A stretch of 64,000 nt of DNA from Peptoclostridium litorale DSM 5388. Its GTDB lineage: Bacteria; Bacillota; Clostridia; Peptostreptococcales; Peptostreptococcaceae. The position numbers and the translations under genes were made by a program. The stretch covers positions 62,001-126,000 of the forward strand of contig NZ_FSRH01000009.1 of the NCBI RefSeq assembly GCF_900141635.1, read 5' to 3'. A model generated the notes under the pieces. The model did not search any database. It worked only from the letters and a program-made list of their open reading frames with translations, and was not told the DNA's origin. Below, one piece after another: positions 36,525 to 46,444 of this stretch; position 1 is the stretch's first letter; each line of letters opens with the position of its first letter.

Positions 36525-38255
36525 TTAATAGCTATTTACTTTCACTCGATTCCGGCCTGCTGTCTTCGCATTATACAAGGCCTCATCCGTAAGTTCCACA
36601 AACCCTTTCAAATCACTATTCTCAAATCCGCTTAGCGTACAGGCTCCTATGCTGGCTGTAACGTAATCGGAAACAGCTGAAGATATGTGGGGGATTTTCA
36701 AATCCTCAATTGCTTTTCTAATTTGCTCTGCTACGTCGACTCCCGTATCTCTATCCGTGTCATTCAATACGACAAGAAACTCCTCCCCTCCATAGCGTGC
36801 CACAAAGTCGATTTCTTTTCGCGACATTTCATTTATCGCCCCCGCAACTGCTTTTAGGCACTCGTCGCCGGCAGGGTGTCCATAAGTGTCATTATATCCT
36901 TTGAAGTGGTCAATATCTATAAGCAACAGCGTCAGCGGCTCTTTGAGTTCCAGCGACTCAGTCCATGATTGTTCTAAATATTCGTCCAGTTTTCTTCTGT
37001 TGAACAGGCCTGTCAAACCGTCTTGATTCGACAAGAGTTCAAGTTGACAGGTCCTCTCTTTCACCTTATTCTCCAAAGTTTCGTTTATCTCTTCCAGCCT
37101 GGAGTTTGATACACTGAGCCTATCCATGTAATTTTTAACCTTGTATATCATGTCGTTAAATATATTGGTAAGCCTGCCGATTTCATCGTTCCTATTGCTG
37201 TCTATATTGATGTCAAACTCCCCGCTTATGACTTTTTCCATCGCCAATATGAGCTGATTTATGGGCTTGAGTATTATACGGCTGTATATGAGGGCTATTA
37301 CGGCCGTCACCACAAATATGAGTATGAATACCGTAATCATCTTCCTTTGCATCAGTTCAACGGGCTCTGTAATTTCACCTATATAGACCCCGCTGCAAAG
37401 ATACCAGTCCATGGGCTCATAGTACTTATAAATTACTATTTTATTCCTGTAGTAGAGCTCACCGGGGTTCTTCCATGGATAAACTATGCTTCCATTTTTA
37501 TTTTTTATGATCTCCTGTATGAAGTGATTTCCAGCCGTGTCTACAGAATCGTAAATGCTCACCCCTTGCTGCTTTGGGTGTATTATCAGTTCGCCCTGAG
37601 AATTCATAACATGCATGTATCCCGTTTTACCTATTTCGACAGACAATATATTGTCTTTAAAATCATTTGTGTCGATAAGGTCTATGAAATCCGACTTGTA
37701 TGATGTGACCGATATTATGTAATCCCACGGTTCAAAATACACCATATACAGCACCTTTTCCCGCTCCCGGTCATCAGCGGGATTCTTCCACAGGTATTCC
37801 ATATAGCCTTCCTTTTTTTCAATTTGCATCATTGTAAAGTCATAATTGGAAATATCAGCCCCCCTTAAAGCAGGGTGTTCCACCAATACACCTTTTGAGT
37901 CCACAATGTATATGTATCCAGTCTCCCCTATGCTCTGGGTTTCAAAAATATTTGCTACGGCCTGCTTCGCCTCAGTTTCTGACAGTTCCCCTTTCATGAA
38001 TTTGCCGTAATAAAGCTCAACAATATTCTTGTTCTTTTCCGCAATTGCTTTAAGGTAATTTTTAATGGACACATTTACAGACGAATCTATAAGATTGTAT
38101 GTTGAATCTGTAAGAGTTTGAAGATTCTCCATCACCAAGCGGTTGTTCAGGTCCGATGTCATATTGTAGCTGATGACTTCCGTCAACGCGATGCATATTA
38201 CCACCAGTGACATGAGAAGCAGTACTATCTGTTTTGAAAAACCCAACCTTTTCAT
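36525..38255 (-). CDS. Membrane diguanylate cyclase with extracellular Cache sensor
   Basis: 576 residues from ATG 38255 (GGGGTGGTCAA before it). TM1 (about 9-30), an extracellular dCache-like sensor (30-285) with two similar halves: YIYIVDSKGVLVEHP and GYMHVMNSQGELIIHP, TM2 (about 290-312), HAMP (315-365), a coiled coil and a C-terminal GGDEF domain with intact RYGGEEFLVVL. An RxxD inhibitory site is not obvious. It should make cyclic di-GMP in response to a small ligand. Convergent with the EAL-GGDEF gene. Confidence 0.92.
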   Translation of the reverse strand: MKRLGFSKQIVLLLMSLVVICIALTEVISYNMTSDLNNRLVMENLQTLTDSTYNLIDSSVNVSIKNYLKAIAEKNKNIVELYYGKFMKGELSETEAKQAVANIFETQSIGETGYIYIVDSKGVLVEHPALRGADISNYDFTMMQIEKKEGYMEYLWKNPADDREREKVLYMVYFEPWDYIISVTSYKSDFIDLIDTNDFKDNILSVEIGKTGYMHVMNSQGELIIHPKQQGVSIYDSVDTAGNHFIQEIIKNKNGSIVYPWKNPGELYYRNKIVIYKYYEPMDWYLCSGVYIGEITEPVELMQRKMITVFILIFVVTAVIALIYSRIILKPINQLILAMEKVISGEFDINIDSNRNDEIGRLTNIFNDMIYKVKNYMDRLSVSNSRLEEINETLENKVKERTCQLELLSNQDGLTGLFNRRKLDEYLEQSWTESLELKEPLTLLLIDIDHFKGYNDTYGHPAGDECLKAVAGAINEMSRKEIDFVARYGGEEFLVVLNDTDRDTGVDVAEQIRKAIEDLKIPHISSAVSDYVTASIGACTLSGFENSDLKGFVELTDEALYNAKTAGRNRVKVNSY

Positions 38256-38312
38256 TTGACCACCCCGCAACTTATATTTATACACTCCTTTACATAAGTA
38301 TCGACAATATCA

Positions 38313-38366
38313 TTTTACATCTTTACTCCCATAATTTCAGCAAATTATGGGAGTAAAGGTGTAAAA
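38313..38366. repeat. 25-bp near-perfect inverted repeat between divergent genes
   Basis: Arms 38313-38337 and 38342-38366 are complementary at 24 of 25 positions around a CAGC loop. The unit is not followed by T-runs past the arms and sits between two divergently transcribed genes, where a terminator is not needed. It could be a cruciform-prone operator or a mobile-repeat remnant. Confidence 0.8.
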
Positions 38367-38490
38367 TTGGTCGAAATGCTAAAAATGGTGTATCATTTTC
38401 CCAACGTGGGTATAACAACTCAGTAACATATGCCACTTTCCATTCTAGCTGGCACTCTTATTCACTATACTACAAACAGAGGTGATAAAT

Positions 38491-39723
38491 ATGAAAATAG
38501 GATATGCATGCATAAACCTTTCTATAGACGCCCCGACAAGCAAAAGCTGCATACTCAAAAATGCCACCGAAAAAAGGCTGAGAGATCTCATAGAAACAAA
38601 CCTTTCTGGACTTGAAAATATAATACAATACAATATAAAAAAGAAAATAGGGCTTTACAGGATAAGCTCTGGCCTAATACCATTCGCATCCCATCCCGTA
38701 AACACAATCAAGTGGTGGGACGACTACAAGCCCCAGCTTGATATAATAGCGAGGCTCATTAAAGAAAGTGGGATGAGGGTTTCGATGCATCCGGGCCAGT
38801 ACACCGTCCTCAACTCTCCAAAACCCGAGGTGGTAAGAAATGCCATAGCTGACCTGGAGTACCACTGCCGCATTCTAGACGCCCTTACCGATTCCAAAAT
38901 CCACAAGATAATACTCCATGTGGGAGGGGTGTATGGCGACAAAAATTCTGCAGTAAATCGATTTGTCGAAAACTACAATAGTCTTTCACAGTGCATAAGG
39001 GACAGGCTTGTAATAGAAAATGATGAGAAGAGCTACAGCGCACATGACGTGCTTCATGTAAGCTCTCTCACCGGCGCGCCTGCAGTTTTTGACAATCTCC
39101 ACAACAGCATAAATCCAAGTACTTACAACGAGTACAGCCTCATTCGAAAGTTCGCAAAGACTTGGAAGGCATGCGACGGGATACCCAAGATGCACTATTC
39201 CCAGCAGGACAGCTCCAAAAGGCCCGGAGCCCACTCCAAGACCATAATGCCCGACTCGTTTTTCAAGTTTACAAGCGGCCTTGAAGGCCTCGACATGGAC
39301 ATAATGCTAGAAGTAAAGGACAAGAACATTTCCGCCGAAAAGCTAATAGGACTGATGCGTGGGGATAAAGAGCAGATGCAGCGCGAGTGGGCAAAGTACA
39401 AATACAGCGTCATGGAGAAGTCGTATTCAGCCTACAAGGAAATCGGGAATGCAGTTGCAAAATGTCCGTCACCATCCGGCGAACTGTTCATTCGAATAAA
39501 TGAGATACTGAGCCTTCCCGAAGACGCAGGGCAGGCATCAAACTCACTCGAACACGTATGGGGATACTTCAAAAAGGCAGCAGGGGACGGCGAACGGGAA
39601 AAATTCAGGGGCCTTCTTTCGTCCTATAGAAATGAAAAAACTCCCCTACACTTGGTAAAGGAGTTTTTGAGAGAGCTTTCAGTTAAATATGACGTGTCAT
39701 ATATTAGAGATTCCTATTATTAA
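38491..39723 (+). CDS. uvsE: UV damage endonuclease UvsE fused to a DUF1722-like domain
   Basis: 410 residues from ATG 38491, after GAGGTGATAAAT. Residues 1-290 form the UvsE TIM barrel: MKIGYACINLS, RISSGLIPFASHP, SMHPGQYTVLNSP, ILHVGGVYGDK, LVIENDEKSYS and PKMHYSQQD, with the His/Glu residues that bind three metals. The last 110 residues are additional and resemble DUF1722 (YbgA): EWAKYKYSVMEKS, LEHVWGYFKKAAG, SSYRNEKTPL. UvsE nicks 5' of UV photoproducts. In E. coli ybgA neighbours the photolyase gene, so a UV-repair link is consistent. Confidence 0.9.
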   Translation: MKIGYACINLSIDAPTSKSCILKNATEKRLRDLIETNLSGLENIIQYNIKKKIGLYRISSGLIPFASHPVNTIKWWDDYKPQLDIIARLIKESGMRVSMHPGQYTVLNSPKPEVVRNAIADLEYHCRILDALTDSKIHKIILHVGGVYGDKNSAVNRFVENYNSLSQCIRDRLVIENDEKSYSAHDVLHVSSLTGAPAVFDNLHNSINPSTYNEYSLIRKFAKTWKACDGIPKMHYSQQDSSKRPGAHSKTIMPDSFFKFTSGLEGLDMDIMLEVKDKNISAEKLIGLMRGDKEQMQREWAKYKYSVMEKSYSAYKEIGNAVAKCPSPSGELFIRINEILSLPEDAGQASNSLEHVWGYFKKAAGDGEREKFRGLLSSYRNEKTPLHLVKEFLRELSVKYDVSYIRDSYY

Positions 39724-39726
39724 TTA

Positions 39727-40779
39727 CTACTGAACCTTGACTTCAGTCCAAATCCTGTCGTATTCCTTCACGAAATCTCCAAGGTCAAGGAACACCTCGC
39801 TGCTTTTAAGCTTGTCCGTGTCAGGATATGAAACATCGCTGCTTCTAGTCTCTTCGTCGAGCATTTCCACAGTCGTTGCATTCGGCGACGAATATCCTAT
39901 ATATTCGGTATTCTTAAGAGCTATGTCCGGTCTCGAAAGGAAGTCTATGAACATCTCGGCTTCCTTCTTGTGCTCGCTTCCCTTTGGAATTACTATGTTG
40001 TCAAACCATATGTTTGTACCTTCCTTCGGAACGACATATTCAAGGTTTTCATTTTGTTCCATCATTGTAACGGCGTCTCCAGACCATACCACTGCAATAG
40101 CGGCCTCTTCGCCTGTCATCATTCCCTTTACCTCGTCCCCTACATAAGCAAGCACAAGAGGCTTTTGCTTTACAAGCTCAGCTTTTGCAGCCTCAAGCTC
40201 AGCTACATTTGTAGTGTTAAGCGAGTATCCAAGCTTTTTAAGAGTTATTCCTATAGAGTCCCTCTGGCTGTCAAGCATAAGTATTTCACCCTTGTACTTT
40301 TCATTCCAAAGGATGTCCCAGCCTTCAACTGGATCTGCAACCATTGTCTTGTTATATATTATCCCAAGAGTTCCCCACATGTATGGAACCGAGTATTCGT
40401 TTTCAGGGTCGAATCCAAGACTCTTGAACGAGCTGTCTATGTTCTTATAGTTTGGCACGTTTTCAAAGTCTATCTTTTCAAGCATGTCTTCCTTTACCAT
40501 CTTTTCTATCATGTAGTCTGAAGGGATTGCTATATCATAGCTCGTTCCGCCGGTCTTTATCTTCACATACATGTCTTCATTAGTCGCATAAGTCTCGTAG
40601 TTAACCTCTATCCCGGTTTCCTCTTCGAACTGGCCAATCACTGATTCGTCTATGTAGTCTCCCCAGTTGTATACGTTGAGAACCACCTTGTCTCCTTTGC
40701 CTGACTGACATCCCGCAAGAGACACTGCGAATATCATAATCATTGTGATAATCGCTATAAACCTAGATACTCTTTTCAT
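39727..40779 (-). CDS. potD: Spermidine/putrescine ABC transporter, substrate-binding lipoprotein
   Basis: 350 residues from ATG 40779 (AGGGAG before). A lipoprotein signal ends SLAGCQSG, so the protein is membrane-anchored outside the cell. The PotD/PotF fold is clear: LNVYNWGDYID, FEEETGIEVNYETY, YDIAIPSDYMIEKM and polyamine-site aromatics/acidic residues such as VVWSGDAV. It ends only 3 bases from the convergent uvsE stop, with no terminator visible between them. Last gene of potABCD. Confidence 0.94.
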   Translation of the reverse strand: MKRVSRFIAIITMIMIFAVSLAGCQSGKGDKVVLNVYNWGDYIDESVIGQFEEETGIEVNYETYATNEDMYVKIKTGGTSYDIAIPSDYMIEKMVKEDMLEKIDFENVPNYKNIDSSFKSLGFDPENEYSVPYMWGTLGIIYNKTMVADPVEGWDILWNEKYKGEILMLDSQRDSIGITLKKLGYSLNTTNVAELEAAKAELVKQKPLVLAYVGDEVKGMMTGEEAAIAVVWSGDAVTMMEQNENLEYVVPKEGTNIWFDNIVIPKGSEHKKEAEMFIDFLSRPDIALKNTEYIGYSSPNATTVEMLDEETRSSDVSYPDTDKLKSSEVFLDLGDFVKEYDRIWTEVKVQ

Positions 40780-40813
40780 AAATACACTCCCTTTCATTTT
40801 AATATTTGTATTT

Positions 40814-41611
40814 TTAGTAAAGCTCATCACTGCCTTTTCCAATAAGCTCCTTTGGAGACTTCTTGTTCAAAATCAAAAGAAGCATGAGAACCGTCGCAAA
40901 CATAAGTGTTGAAAGCGCGTTTATTTTAGGGTTTATACCCCTTCTTGCCATTGAATATATGGTTATCGAAAGATTTGTAACTCCCGATCCCGTAGTGAAA
41001 AAGCTTATTACAAAGTCGTCTATTGACATTGTGAAAGCTATCAAAAGCCCGCTGACTATGCCCGGCTTTATCTGCGGAAGTATTACCTTTCTAAGTGCGT
41101 AAAACGGAGTTGCCCCAAGATCCATTGCAGCTTCAAGAGTGTTTTTGGGAAGCTGCCTGAGCTTTGGAAGAACAGCCAGTATTACGTAAGGTATGTCGAA
41201 TGTTATGTGCGAAAGCAGCATGGTCATAAATCCCAGCCTCATTCCCGCAAATATGTAAAGCGTCATAAGCGCTACGCCGGTCACTATGTCCGGGTTTAAT
41301 ACGGGAAGATAGTTTATGTTTAAAAGAAGCTTTTTAGGAAGCTTCTTCATGTCATATATGCCTATTGCGGCTATTGTTCCCGTAACCGTTGAAATCACTG
41401 ATGCCATCACCGCTATGGTAACCGTATAGTATAGCGATTTCATTATCTGCCTGTCCTTGAAAAGCTCAATATACCACTTTAGTGTGAATCCATCCCAGCT
41501 GCTCCTCGACTTTGAGTTGTTGAACGAAAACACAACAAGCACGACTATCGGCGCATACATAAATATGAAAATCAGCATCATGTATATTCTCTTTAGTATT
41601 TTTTCTACCAT
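40814..41611 (-). CDS. potC: Spermidine/putrescine ABC transporter permease PotC
   Basis: 265 residues with six membrane segments. The EAA loop is seen as EAAMDLGATPFYALRKVILPQ, trimmed here to AAMDLGATPF, which docks with the ATPase. It overlaps potB by 7 bases. Works with PotA, PotB and PotD. Confidence 0.94.
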   Translation of the reverse strand: MVEKILKRIYMMLIFIFMYAPIVVLVVFSFNNSKSRSSWDGFTLKWYIELFKDRQIMKSLYYTVTIAVMASVISTVTGTIAAIGIYDMKKLPKKLLLNINYLPVLNPDIVTGVALMTLYIFAGMRLGFMTMLLSHITFDIPYVILAVLPKLRQLPKNTLEAAMDLGATPFYALRKVILPQIKPGIVSGLLIAFTMSIDDFVISFFTTGSGVTNLSITIYSMARRGINPKINALSTLMFATVLMLLLILNKKSPKELIGKGSDELY

Positions 41612-42420
41612 AGGCCAGCACCACTTTCATCTTTGTCGTATTTCGCCATGACAGCCATTGATATCAGTATTATTATCATCATGACTATGGATATGGCCGA
41701 TCCAAAATGCCAGTCTCCAACCCATAGGAACTGCTGCTCCACAAGGTTTCCAAGGAGCATGTACTGTCCGCCTCCAAGAAGCCTTGATATCACAAATGTG
41801 CTCACCGCAGGCATGAATACCATTGTTATTCCAGAAAGCACTCCGGGAGCGCTGAGCGGGAATATGACTTTTATAAAAACCCTGAGCCTGTTTGCCCCAA
41901 GGTCCTGGGCCGCTTCTATTATGCTCTTGTCCATTTTGCTGAGCACTGTATATATGGGCAGCACCATGAATGGCAGGAAATTGTAAACCATGCCCAGAAG
42001 CACGGCTCCGTCGGTGTAGAGAAGCTTTACAGTCGGAAGCCCCACGAGCTTAAGTGTCGTGTTTATAAACCCGTTTTTCCCCAGTATCGCCATCCATGCA
42101 TACGTCCTGAGAAGAAAGTTCATCCACATGGGAAGTATGAAAAGCATCACTATTATATTTCTGTATTTCTTGTTTGTCCCTGCAAGTATTGCAGCGAGGG
42201 GATATCCCAGTACAAGGCATATGATCGTAGAAAGCAACGCAAGATTTAAAGAGCGCGTGAATACGCTTATGTATATTGGGTCGAGAAGCCTCCTGTAGTT
42301 TTCAAAGGTCGCACCCACGTGGCCTGCTTTTGTCAGACTGAACCCCAGCACTAGGAAAAGGGGGAATACTATGAATATTACGCTCCATATTATGTACGGC
42401 GATGCCGTCCACTTTTTCAA
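41605..42420 (-). CDS. potB: Spermidine/putrescine ABC transporter permease PotB
   Basis: 271 residues, six membrane segments, EAA loop at [17 protein letters not shown]. It starts [12 protein letters not shown] with a short cytosolic tail. It overlaps potA by 4 bases (ATGA), giving tightly coupled expression. Confidence 0.94.
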   Translation of the reverse strand: MKKWTASPYIIWSVIFIVFPLFLVLGFSLTKAGHVGATFENYRRLLDPIYISVFTRSLNLALLSTIICLVLGYPLAAILAGTNKKYRNIIVMLFILPMWMNFLLRTYAWMAILGKNGFINTTLKLVGLPTVKLLYTDGAVLLGMVYNFLPFMVLPIYTVLSKMDKSIIEAAQDLGANRLRVFIKVIFPLSAPGVLSGITMVFMPAVSTFVISRLLGGGQYMLLGNLVEQQFLWVGDWHFGSAISIVMMIIILISMAVMAKYDKDESGAGLW

Positions 42421-43460
42421 CTTTCCGACCTCGTCATTATATGTATATCTTCTGGCTCTAAGCTAAGCCCTATAGTCTGCCCGTATTCAACCCTTATAGT
42501 GTTGTGCACAAGCCACTCGAATCCTTCGCAGTCTACGAGCATTTCATAGTGAACGCCTTTGAATATTTCAGAAACGACCTTTCCCCTTATCATTCCCTTT
42601 TCAGGGTCTGTAATCTTCAAATCCTCAGGCCTTACCACGATATCTACAGGTACGTTTTCCCCAAATCCGCTGTCTACGCATTTGAATTTGTGTCCTGAAA
42701 ACTCAACCTCGTAGTCGCGTATCATTGTGCCCTCTATTATGTTGCTCTCTCCTATGAACTTTGCCACAAACCTGTTTTCAGGCTCGTTGTATATGTCCTG
42801 AGGAGATCCTGTCTGCTGAACCTGCCCCTTGTCCATTACAACTATCGTGTCCGACATGGTAAGGGCCTCTTCCTGGTCGTGAGTTACGTATATGAACGTT
42901 ATCCCAAGATCCTGTTGCATCTGCTTAAGCTCCCTTTGCATTTCCTTTCTGAGCTTGAGGTCAAGCGCCCCAAGCGGCTCGTCAAGGAGGAGCACCTTGG
43001 GCTCGTTCACAAGAGCCCTTGCTATTGCAATTCTCTGCTGTTGTCCTCCGCTAAGCGAATCTATGCTTCTCTTTTCAAAACCTTTGAGGTTTACAAGCCT
43101 TAGCATTCTCTCCACTTTTTCCTGTATCTGCTTTTCAGTCATCTTCTTTATCCTGAGGCCAAAAGCTATGTTTTCATATATGTCCATATGTGGAAAAAGG
43201 GCGTATTTTTGGAAAACCGTGTTTATCTGCCTTTTATAAGGCGGCAGATCGTTTATTACATTTCCCTCAAAATAAACCTCTCCCGAAGTGGCCTGCTCAA
43301 ATCCACCTATTATCCTGAGCGTAGTCGTCTTTCCGCATCCGCTCGGCCCTAGAAGTGTCAAAAATTCATTCTCTTTTATATGCAGGTTTATGCCGTCAAG
43401 AACCCTTGTGCCGTCATATTCCTTCACTATGTTTTTAAGCTCTATCATGTGTTTGTTCAA
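42417..43460 (-). CDS. potA: Spermidine/putrescine ABC transporter ATPase
   Basis: 347 residues. Walker [13 protein letters not shown], signature [15 protein letters not shown], Walker [13 protein letters not shown] and the switch His in [11 protein letters not shown] are intact. The C-terminal TOBE region (270-345) is typical of PotA. The start is TTG 43460, six bases past GGAGGTGG; the ATG 12 bases later has no such site. First gene of potABCD, 27 bases after the cupin regulator. Confidence 0.94.
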   Translation of the reverse strand: MNKHMIELKNIVKEYDGTRVLDGINLHIKENEFLTLLGPSGCGKTTTLRIIGGFEQATSGEVYFEGNVINDLPPYKRQINTVFQKYALFPHMDIYENIAFGLRIKKMTEKQIQEKVERMLRLVNLKGFEKRSIDSLSGGQQQRIAIARALVNEPKVLLLDEPLGALDLKLRKEMQRELKQMQQDLGITFIYVTHDQEEALTMSDTIVVMDKGQVQQTGSPQDIYNEPENRFVAKFIGESNIIEGTMIRDYEVEFSGHKFKCVDSGFGENVPVDIVVRPEDLKITDPEKGMIRGKVVSEIFKGVHYEMLVDCEGFEWLVHNTIRVEYGQTIGLSLEPEDIHIMTRSES

Positions 43461-43487
43461 AAAATTCCACCTCCAAATGTAAGCATG

Positions 43488-44027
43488 TTAAAAATAAGGC
43501 GGGGTGCTTATCCAAAGTACCTTTGCAATGCCTTTTCCATAATTTGAAATGTAGTGATTCGACTTTGCCTTGTAGTAAAAACATTCTCCCTTTTTCGCCC
43601 TGTGCCTTCTGGCTCCAAGGTGTATCTCCACCGTTCCCGTAAGGACATATCCGAATTCCTCGCCTTCATGGGGCTCTTCTTCCTTGTATCTTCCCCCCGG
43701 CTCAAGCGTGAGCATTATGGGCTCCATTGAGTTTTTCTGGGCATTCGGGACTATCCAGTCTATGCTATACAGAAGCTCTTCATCCTTTATTCCAAATGCA
43801 TCTTCCCCTGTAAAAACTATCTTTTCATCCTCTTCGTCGTTGAAAAAATGTTTAAGATTGGTCCCAAGGCTGTCAAGTATGTCCACAAGGGTCGATATCG
43901 ACGGTGAAGTAAGGTCTCTTTCAACCTGCGATATGAAGCCCTTGGAAAGATCGCACCTGTTTGCAAGCTCTTCCTGGGTAAGTGCTTTTGCCATCCTCAG
44001 CTGCCTTATTTTTTTACCGATTTCCAT
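43488..44027 (-). CDS. XRE-cupin regulator of polyamine genes (PuuR-like)
   Basis: 179 residues: N-terminal helix-turn-helix (KKIRQLRMAKALTQEELANR, recognition helix SKGFISQVERDL) and C-terminal cupin (about 105-175: EEPHEGEEFGYVLTG, then KKGECFYYKAKSNHY). This is the architecture of PuuR-type repressors that sense small amines or acids. It is directly upstream of potABCD and just downstream of speDEB, so it probably controls polyamine uptake. ATG 44027 follows GAGGAG; GTG 44042 is rejected. Confidence 0.88.
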   Translation of the reverse strand: MEIGKKIRQLRMAKALTQEELANRCDLSKGFISQVERDLTSPSISTLVDILDSLGTNLKHFFNDEEDEKIVFTGEDAFGIKDEELLYSIDWIVPNAQKNSMEPIMLTLEPGGRYKEEEPHEGEEFGYVLTGTVEIHLGARRHRAKKGECFYYKAKSNHYISNYGKGIAKVLWISTPPYF

Positions 44028-44192
44028 AAAAAATCTCCTCACTAAAACATATATTATGCTTATATATGCAATATTAAATATAAAGTTTATAATTACTAAA
44101 CCACCCGATTATTTATTATACTTATATGCACTTTAAAAATCAATACATTTGTATTCTTAATTGTATTAATATTTCGTCTTTAGCCACTTTAC

Positions 44193-44238
44193 GAAAAAAG
44201 CCGCCCAATTTCACATGCCTGGGCGGCCCTTTTTTTAT
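44193..44238. terminator. Bidirectional terminator after speB
   Basis: AAAAAAGCCGCCCA pairs with TGGGCGGCCCTTTTTTT (mostly), with an 11-base loop. It separates speDEB from the regulator-pot unit. Confidence 0.8.
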
Positions 44239-44262
44239 GCACTGATTATGCGTATTTTCATG

Positions 44263-45120
44263 TTATTTGTATGCAACTGCAAGCACAAGTTCTCTGAGCA
44301 CCTTGCATGCGACCGCAGTTGAAGTTCCGCTTTGGTCGTAGTGCGGAGAAAGCTCCACGACATCTGCTCCAACTATGTCAAGCTCCTTGAGCGCGCATAT
44401 GGCATTTACAAGTTCCTTGAAAGTCACTCCTCCAGGCTCTATAGTGCCCGTTCCCGAAAATACCGAAGGATCCAAAACGTCAAGGTCTATTGTGATGTAT
44501 ATAGGCTTTCCCTTGAGTGCCTTTACCACGCCTTCTAATCCCTCAAAGTCAAACTTCGTAAGACTAGTGTGGCTCTTGGCCCACTCGAACTCAGCCTTTT
44601 CTCCAGATCTTATTCCGAACTGGTATATCCTGCCGTCTCCAACAATATCCCAAGCCCTTTTTATTACACTTGCATGAGAAAACTTCTCTCCCATGTAGTC
44701 GTCCCTAAGGTCTGTATGGGCGTCGAAATGTATTATGTGAAGGTCCTCATGTTTTTCATGCACCGCCTTTATAGCCGGATAGCTCACAAGGTGCTCCCCC
44801 CCTACCATAACAGGAGTTTTGCCGTCTTCCACTATTTTCTTCGAATAGTCGTATATCATGTCCAGGACCTTGCCTGTGTTGCCGAAAGGAAAATCTATGT
44901 CCCCGCCGTCAAAAACATTTACATCCTCAAGGTCCATGTCCAGATAAGGGCTATACGTTTCTAGGCCGTATGAGTCCTGCCTCATTATCGAGGGCGCAAA
45001 TCTCGTTCCAGGCCTGAATGAAGTGGTTCCGTCAAAAGGGCTTCCAAAAACCACTATTTCAGATTCGCCATATTCATTGTCAAATCCTATGAATGTGGAT
45101 ATGTTCTTATTCACTGTCAA
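44263..45120 (-). CDS. speB: Agmatinase
   Basis: 285 residues of the arginase/ureohydrolase family. Metal-binding motifs VGGEHLVSYPAI, HFDAHTDLRDDY and TIDLDVLDPS carry the His/Asp residues for the two manganese ions. Agmatinase makes putrescine and urea from agmatine. It overlaps speE by 14 bases; TTG 45120 or GTG 45114 could start it. Together with the decarboxylase upstream it completes arginine to putrescine. Confidence 0.92.
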   Translation of the reverse strand: MTVNKNISTFIGFDNEYGESEIVVFGSPFDGTTSFRPGTRFAPSIMRQDSYGLETYSPYLDMDLEDVNVFDGGDIDFPFGNTGKVLDMIYDYSKKIVEDGKTPVMVGGEHLVSYPAIKAVHEKHEDLHIIHFDAHTDLRDDYMGEKFSHASVIKRAWDIVGDGRIYQFGIRSGEKAEFEWAKSHTSLTKFDFEGLEGVVKALKGKPIYITIDLDVLDPSVFSGTGTIEPGGVTFKELVNAICALKELDIVGADVVELSPHYDQSGTSTAVACKVLRELVLAVAYK

Positions 45121-45955
45121 GCATCTCCCTTACATATGTAGGAAGTGCAAAAGCCCCCACATGTATGTCGGTGTTGTAGTATTTAGTCTTTAGTCCAAGG
45201 CTGTTCCAAACTTCCGGCTTGAAGTCCCTTACAGGGTGAAGCTTTTTAGATGCGAATCCAAACAGCCAGTGTCCCGACGGATAAGTTGGAAGAATGTACT
45301 GGTAAACCTCTGATATAGGGAATACCTCTTTTATCTTCTTGTGGGCCCTTTTCATCTCTTTTGCGTTTCCTTCATAGTAAGGACTCTCATTCTGGTTTAT
45401 AAGTATTCCGTTTTCAGTAAGGGCCTTTTTGCAGTTCTCGTAGAACTCGTATGTGAAAAGCCCTTCTCCAGGCCCTATCGGGTCTGTCGAGTCGACAATT
45501 ATAAGGTCGTACACATTCTCCTTGCCCTTTATGAATTCTATTCCGTCTTGAACAAGTATGTCAACTCTCTCGTCGTCCATTCCGCATGCCGTGATCGGAA
45601 GGTACTCCCTGCTCGCCTTTATTACAAGCCCGTCTATTTCAACAAAGTCTATATGCTCTATTCCCTTGTATCTCACAAGCTCTCTTACTGTTCCGCCGTC
45701 TCCTCCGCCTATCACAAGAACGTTCTTGATCTGCGGGTTCGTAGCCATAGCGACGTGAGTTATCATGTCATGATATACGAACTCGTCCTTTTCAGTAACC
45801 ATGAATAGCCCGTCTATCGCAAGCACCTTTCCAAACTCGTCAGTGTCAAATACATCCACTTGCTGGAAATCGCTCTTTCCAGTAAAAAGATGCTCCTTCA
45901 CCTTTATAGAAAATCTTACGTTGTCAGTCTGTTCTTCTGTAAACCAAAGTTCCAT
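45107..45955 (-). CDS. speE: Spermidine synthase
   Basis: 282 residues with the aminopropyltransferase fold. Seen: VLVIGGGDGGTVREL (decarboxylated-SAM loop), VEIDGLVIKAS, DLIIVDSTDPIGPGEGLF and the gate-keeping loop near FTYEFY. It joins putrescine and decarboxylated SAM. Lies between speD and speB in one unit. Confidence 0.95.
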   Translation of the reverse strand: MELWFTEEQTDNVRFSIKVKEHLFTGKSDFQQVDVFDTDEFGKVLAIDGLFMVTEKDEFVYHDMITHVAMATNPQIKNVLVIGGGDGGTVRELVRYKGIEHIDFVEIDGLVIKASREYLPITACGMDDERVDILVQDGIEFIKGKENVYDLIIVDSTDPIGPGEGLFTYEFYENCKKALTENGILINQNESPYYEGNAKEMKRAHKKIKEVFPISEVYQYILPTYPSGHWLFGFASKKLHPVRDFKPEVWNSLGLKTKYYNTDIHVGAFALPTYVREMLDSE

Positions 45956-46003
45956 TGCAATCTTCCCTTCTGCCTATGCGGCCTTAATTAGTTTTCAAAT
46001 ATA

Positions 46004-46444
46004 TTATACCGCATCTTGTATTTCTTCATCATCTATTTCAGTCTTGTATTTAATCTCGCCTAGTTCTCTGTTCGAGAACATCTTTATCTTTTCCACGATT
46101 CCCCTTGGAACTTCAGTAGATTCAGTCTTTTGTGCGTCGAACTTTTCAGCAAGGTATTCGAATGCAACCCAAGGGTTTACGCTGTCTCCGCATGTGAAAA
46201 GGTCAACAGCCGCGTATCCGTATTCAGGCCATGTGTGTATTGTAAGATGCGATTCCTGTATTATTACAGCCCCGCTCACTCCCCATGGGTTGAACATGTG
46301 AAAGTCGCTTGTAACTATTGTTGCATTTGCAGCCTCTGCAGCCTCGTTCATGTACTGCTCAACCAGGGCGTGGTTGTTTACTATTTCTCTATCGCAGTTG
46401 TAAAATTCCGCTATTATATGTCTTCCCAGTTGTTCTATTTTCAT
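46004..46444 (-). CDS. speD: S-adenosylmethionine decarboxylase proenzyme
   Basis: 146 residues of the class 1B short prokaryotic form. The self-cleaving site is the serine of ESHLTIHTWPEYGYAAVD, after which pyruvoyl forms; the catalytic Cys is in DLFTCGDSVNPW. ATG 46444 follows GGAGAATGGGA. It supplies decarboxylated SAM to speE, next in the same unit. A promoter and a structured leader lie upstream. Confidence 0.95.
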   Translation of the reverse strand: MKIEQLGRHIIAEFYNCDREIVNNHALVEQYMNEAAEAANATIVTSDFHMFNPWGVSGAVIIQESHLTIHTWPEYGYAAVDLFTCGDSVNPWVAFEYLAEKFDAQKTESTEVPRGIVEKIKMFSNRELGEIKYKTEIDDEEIQDAV

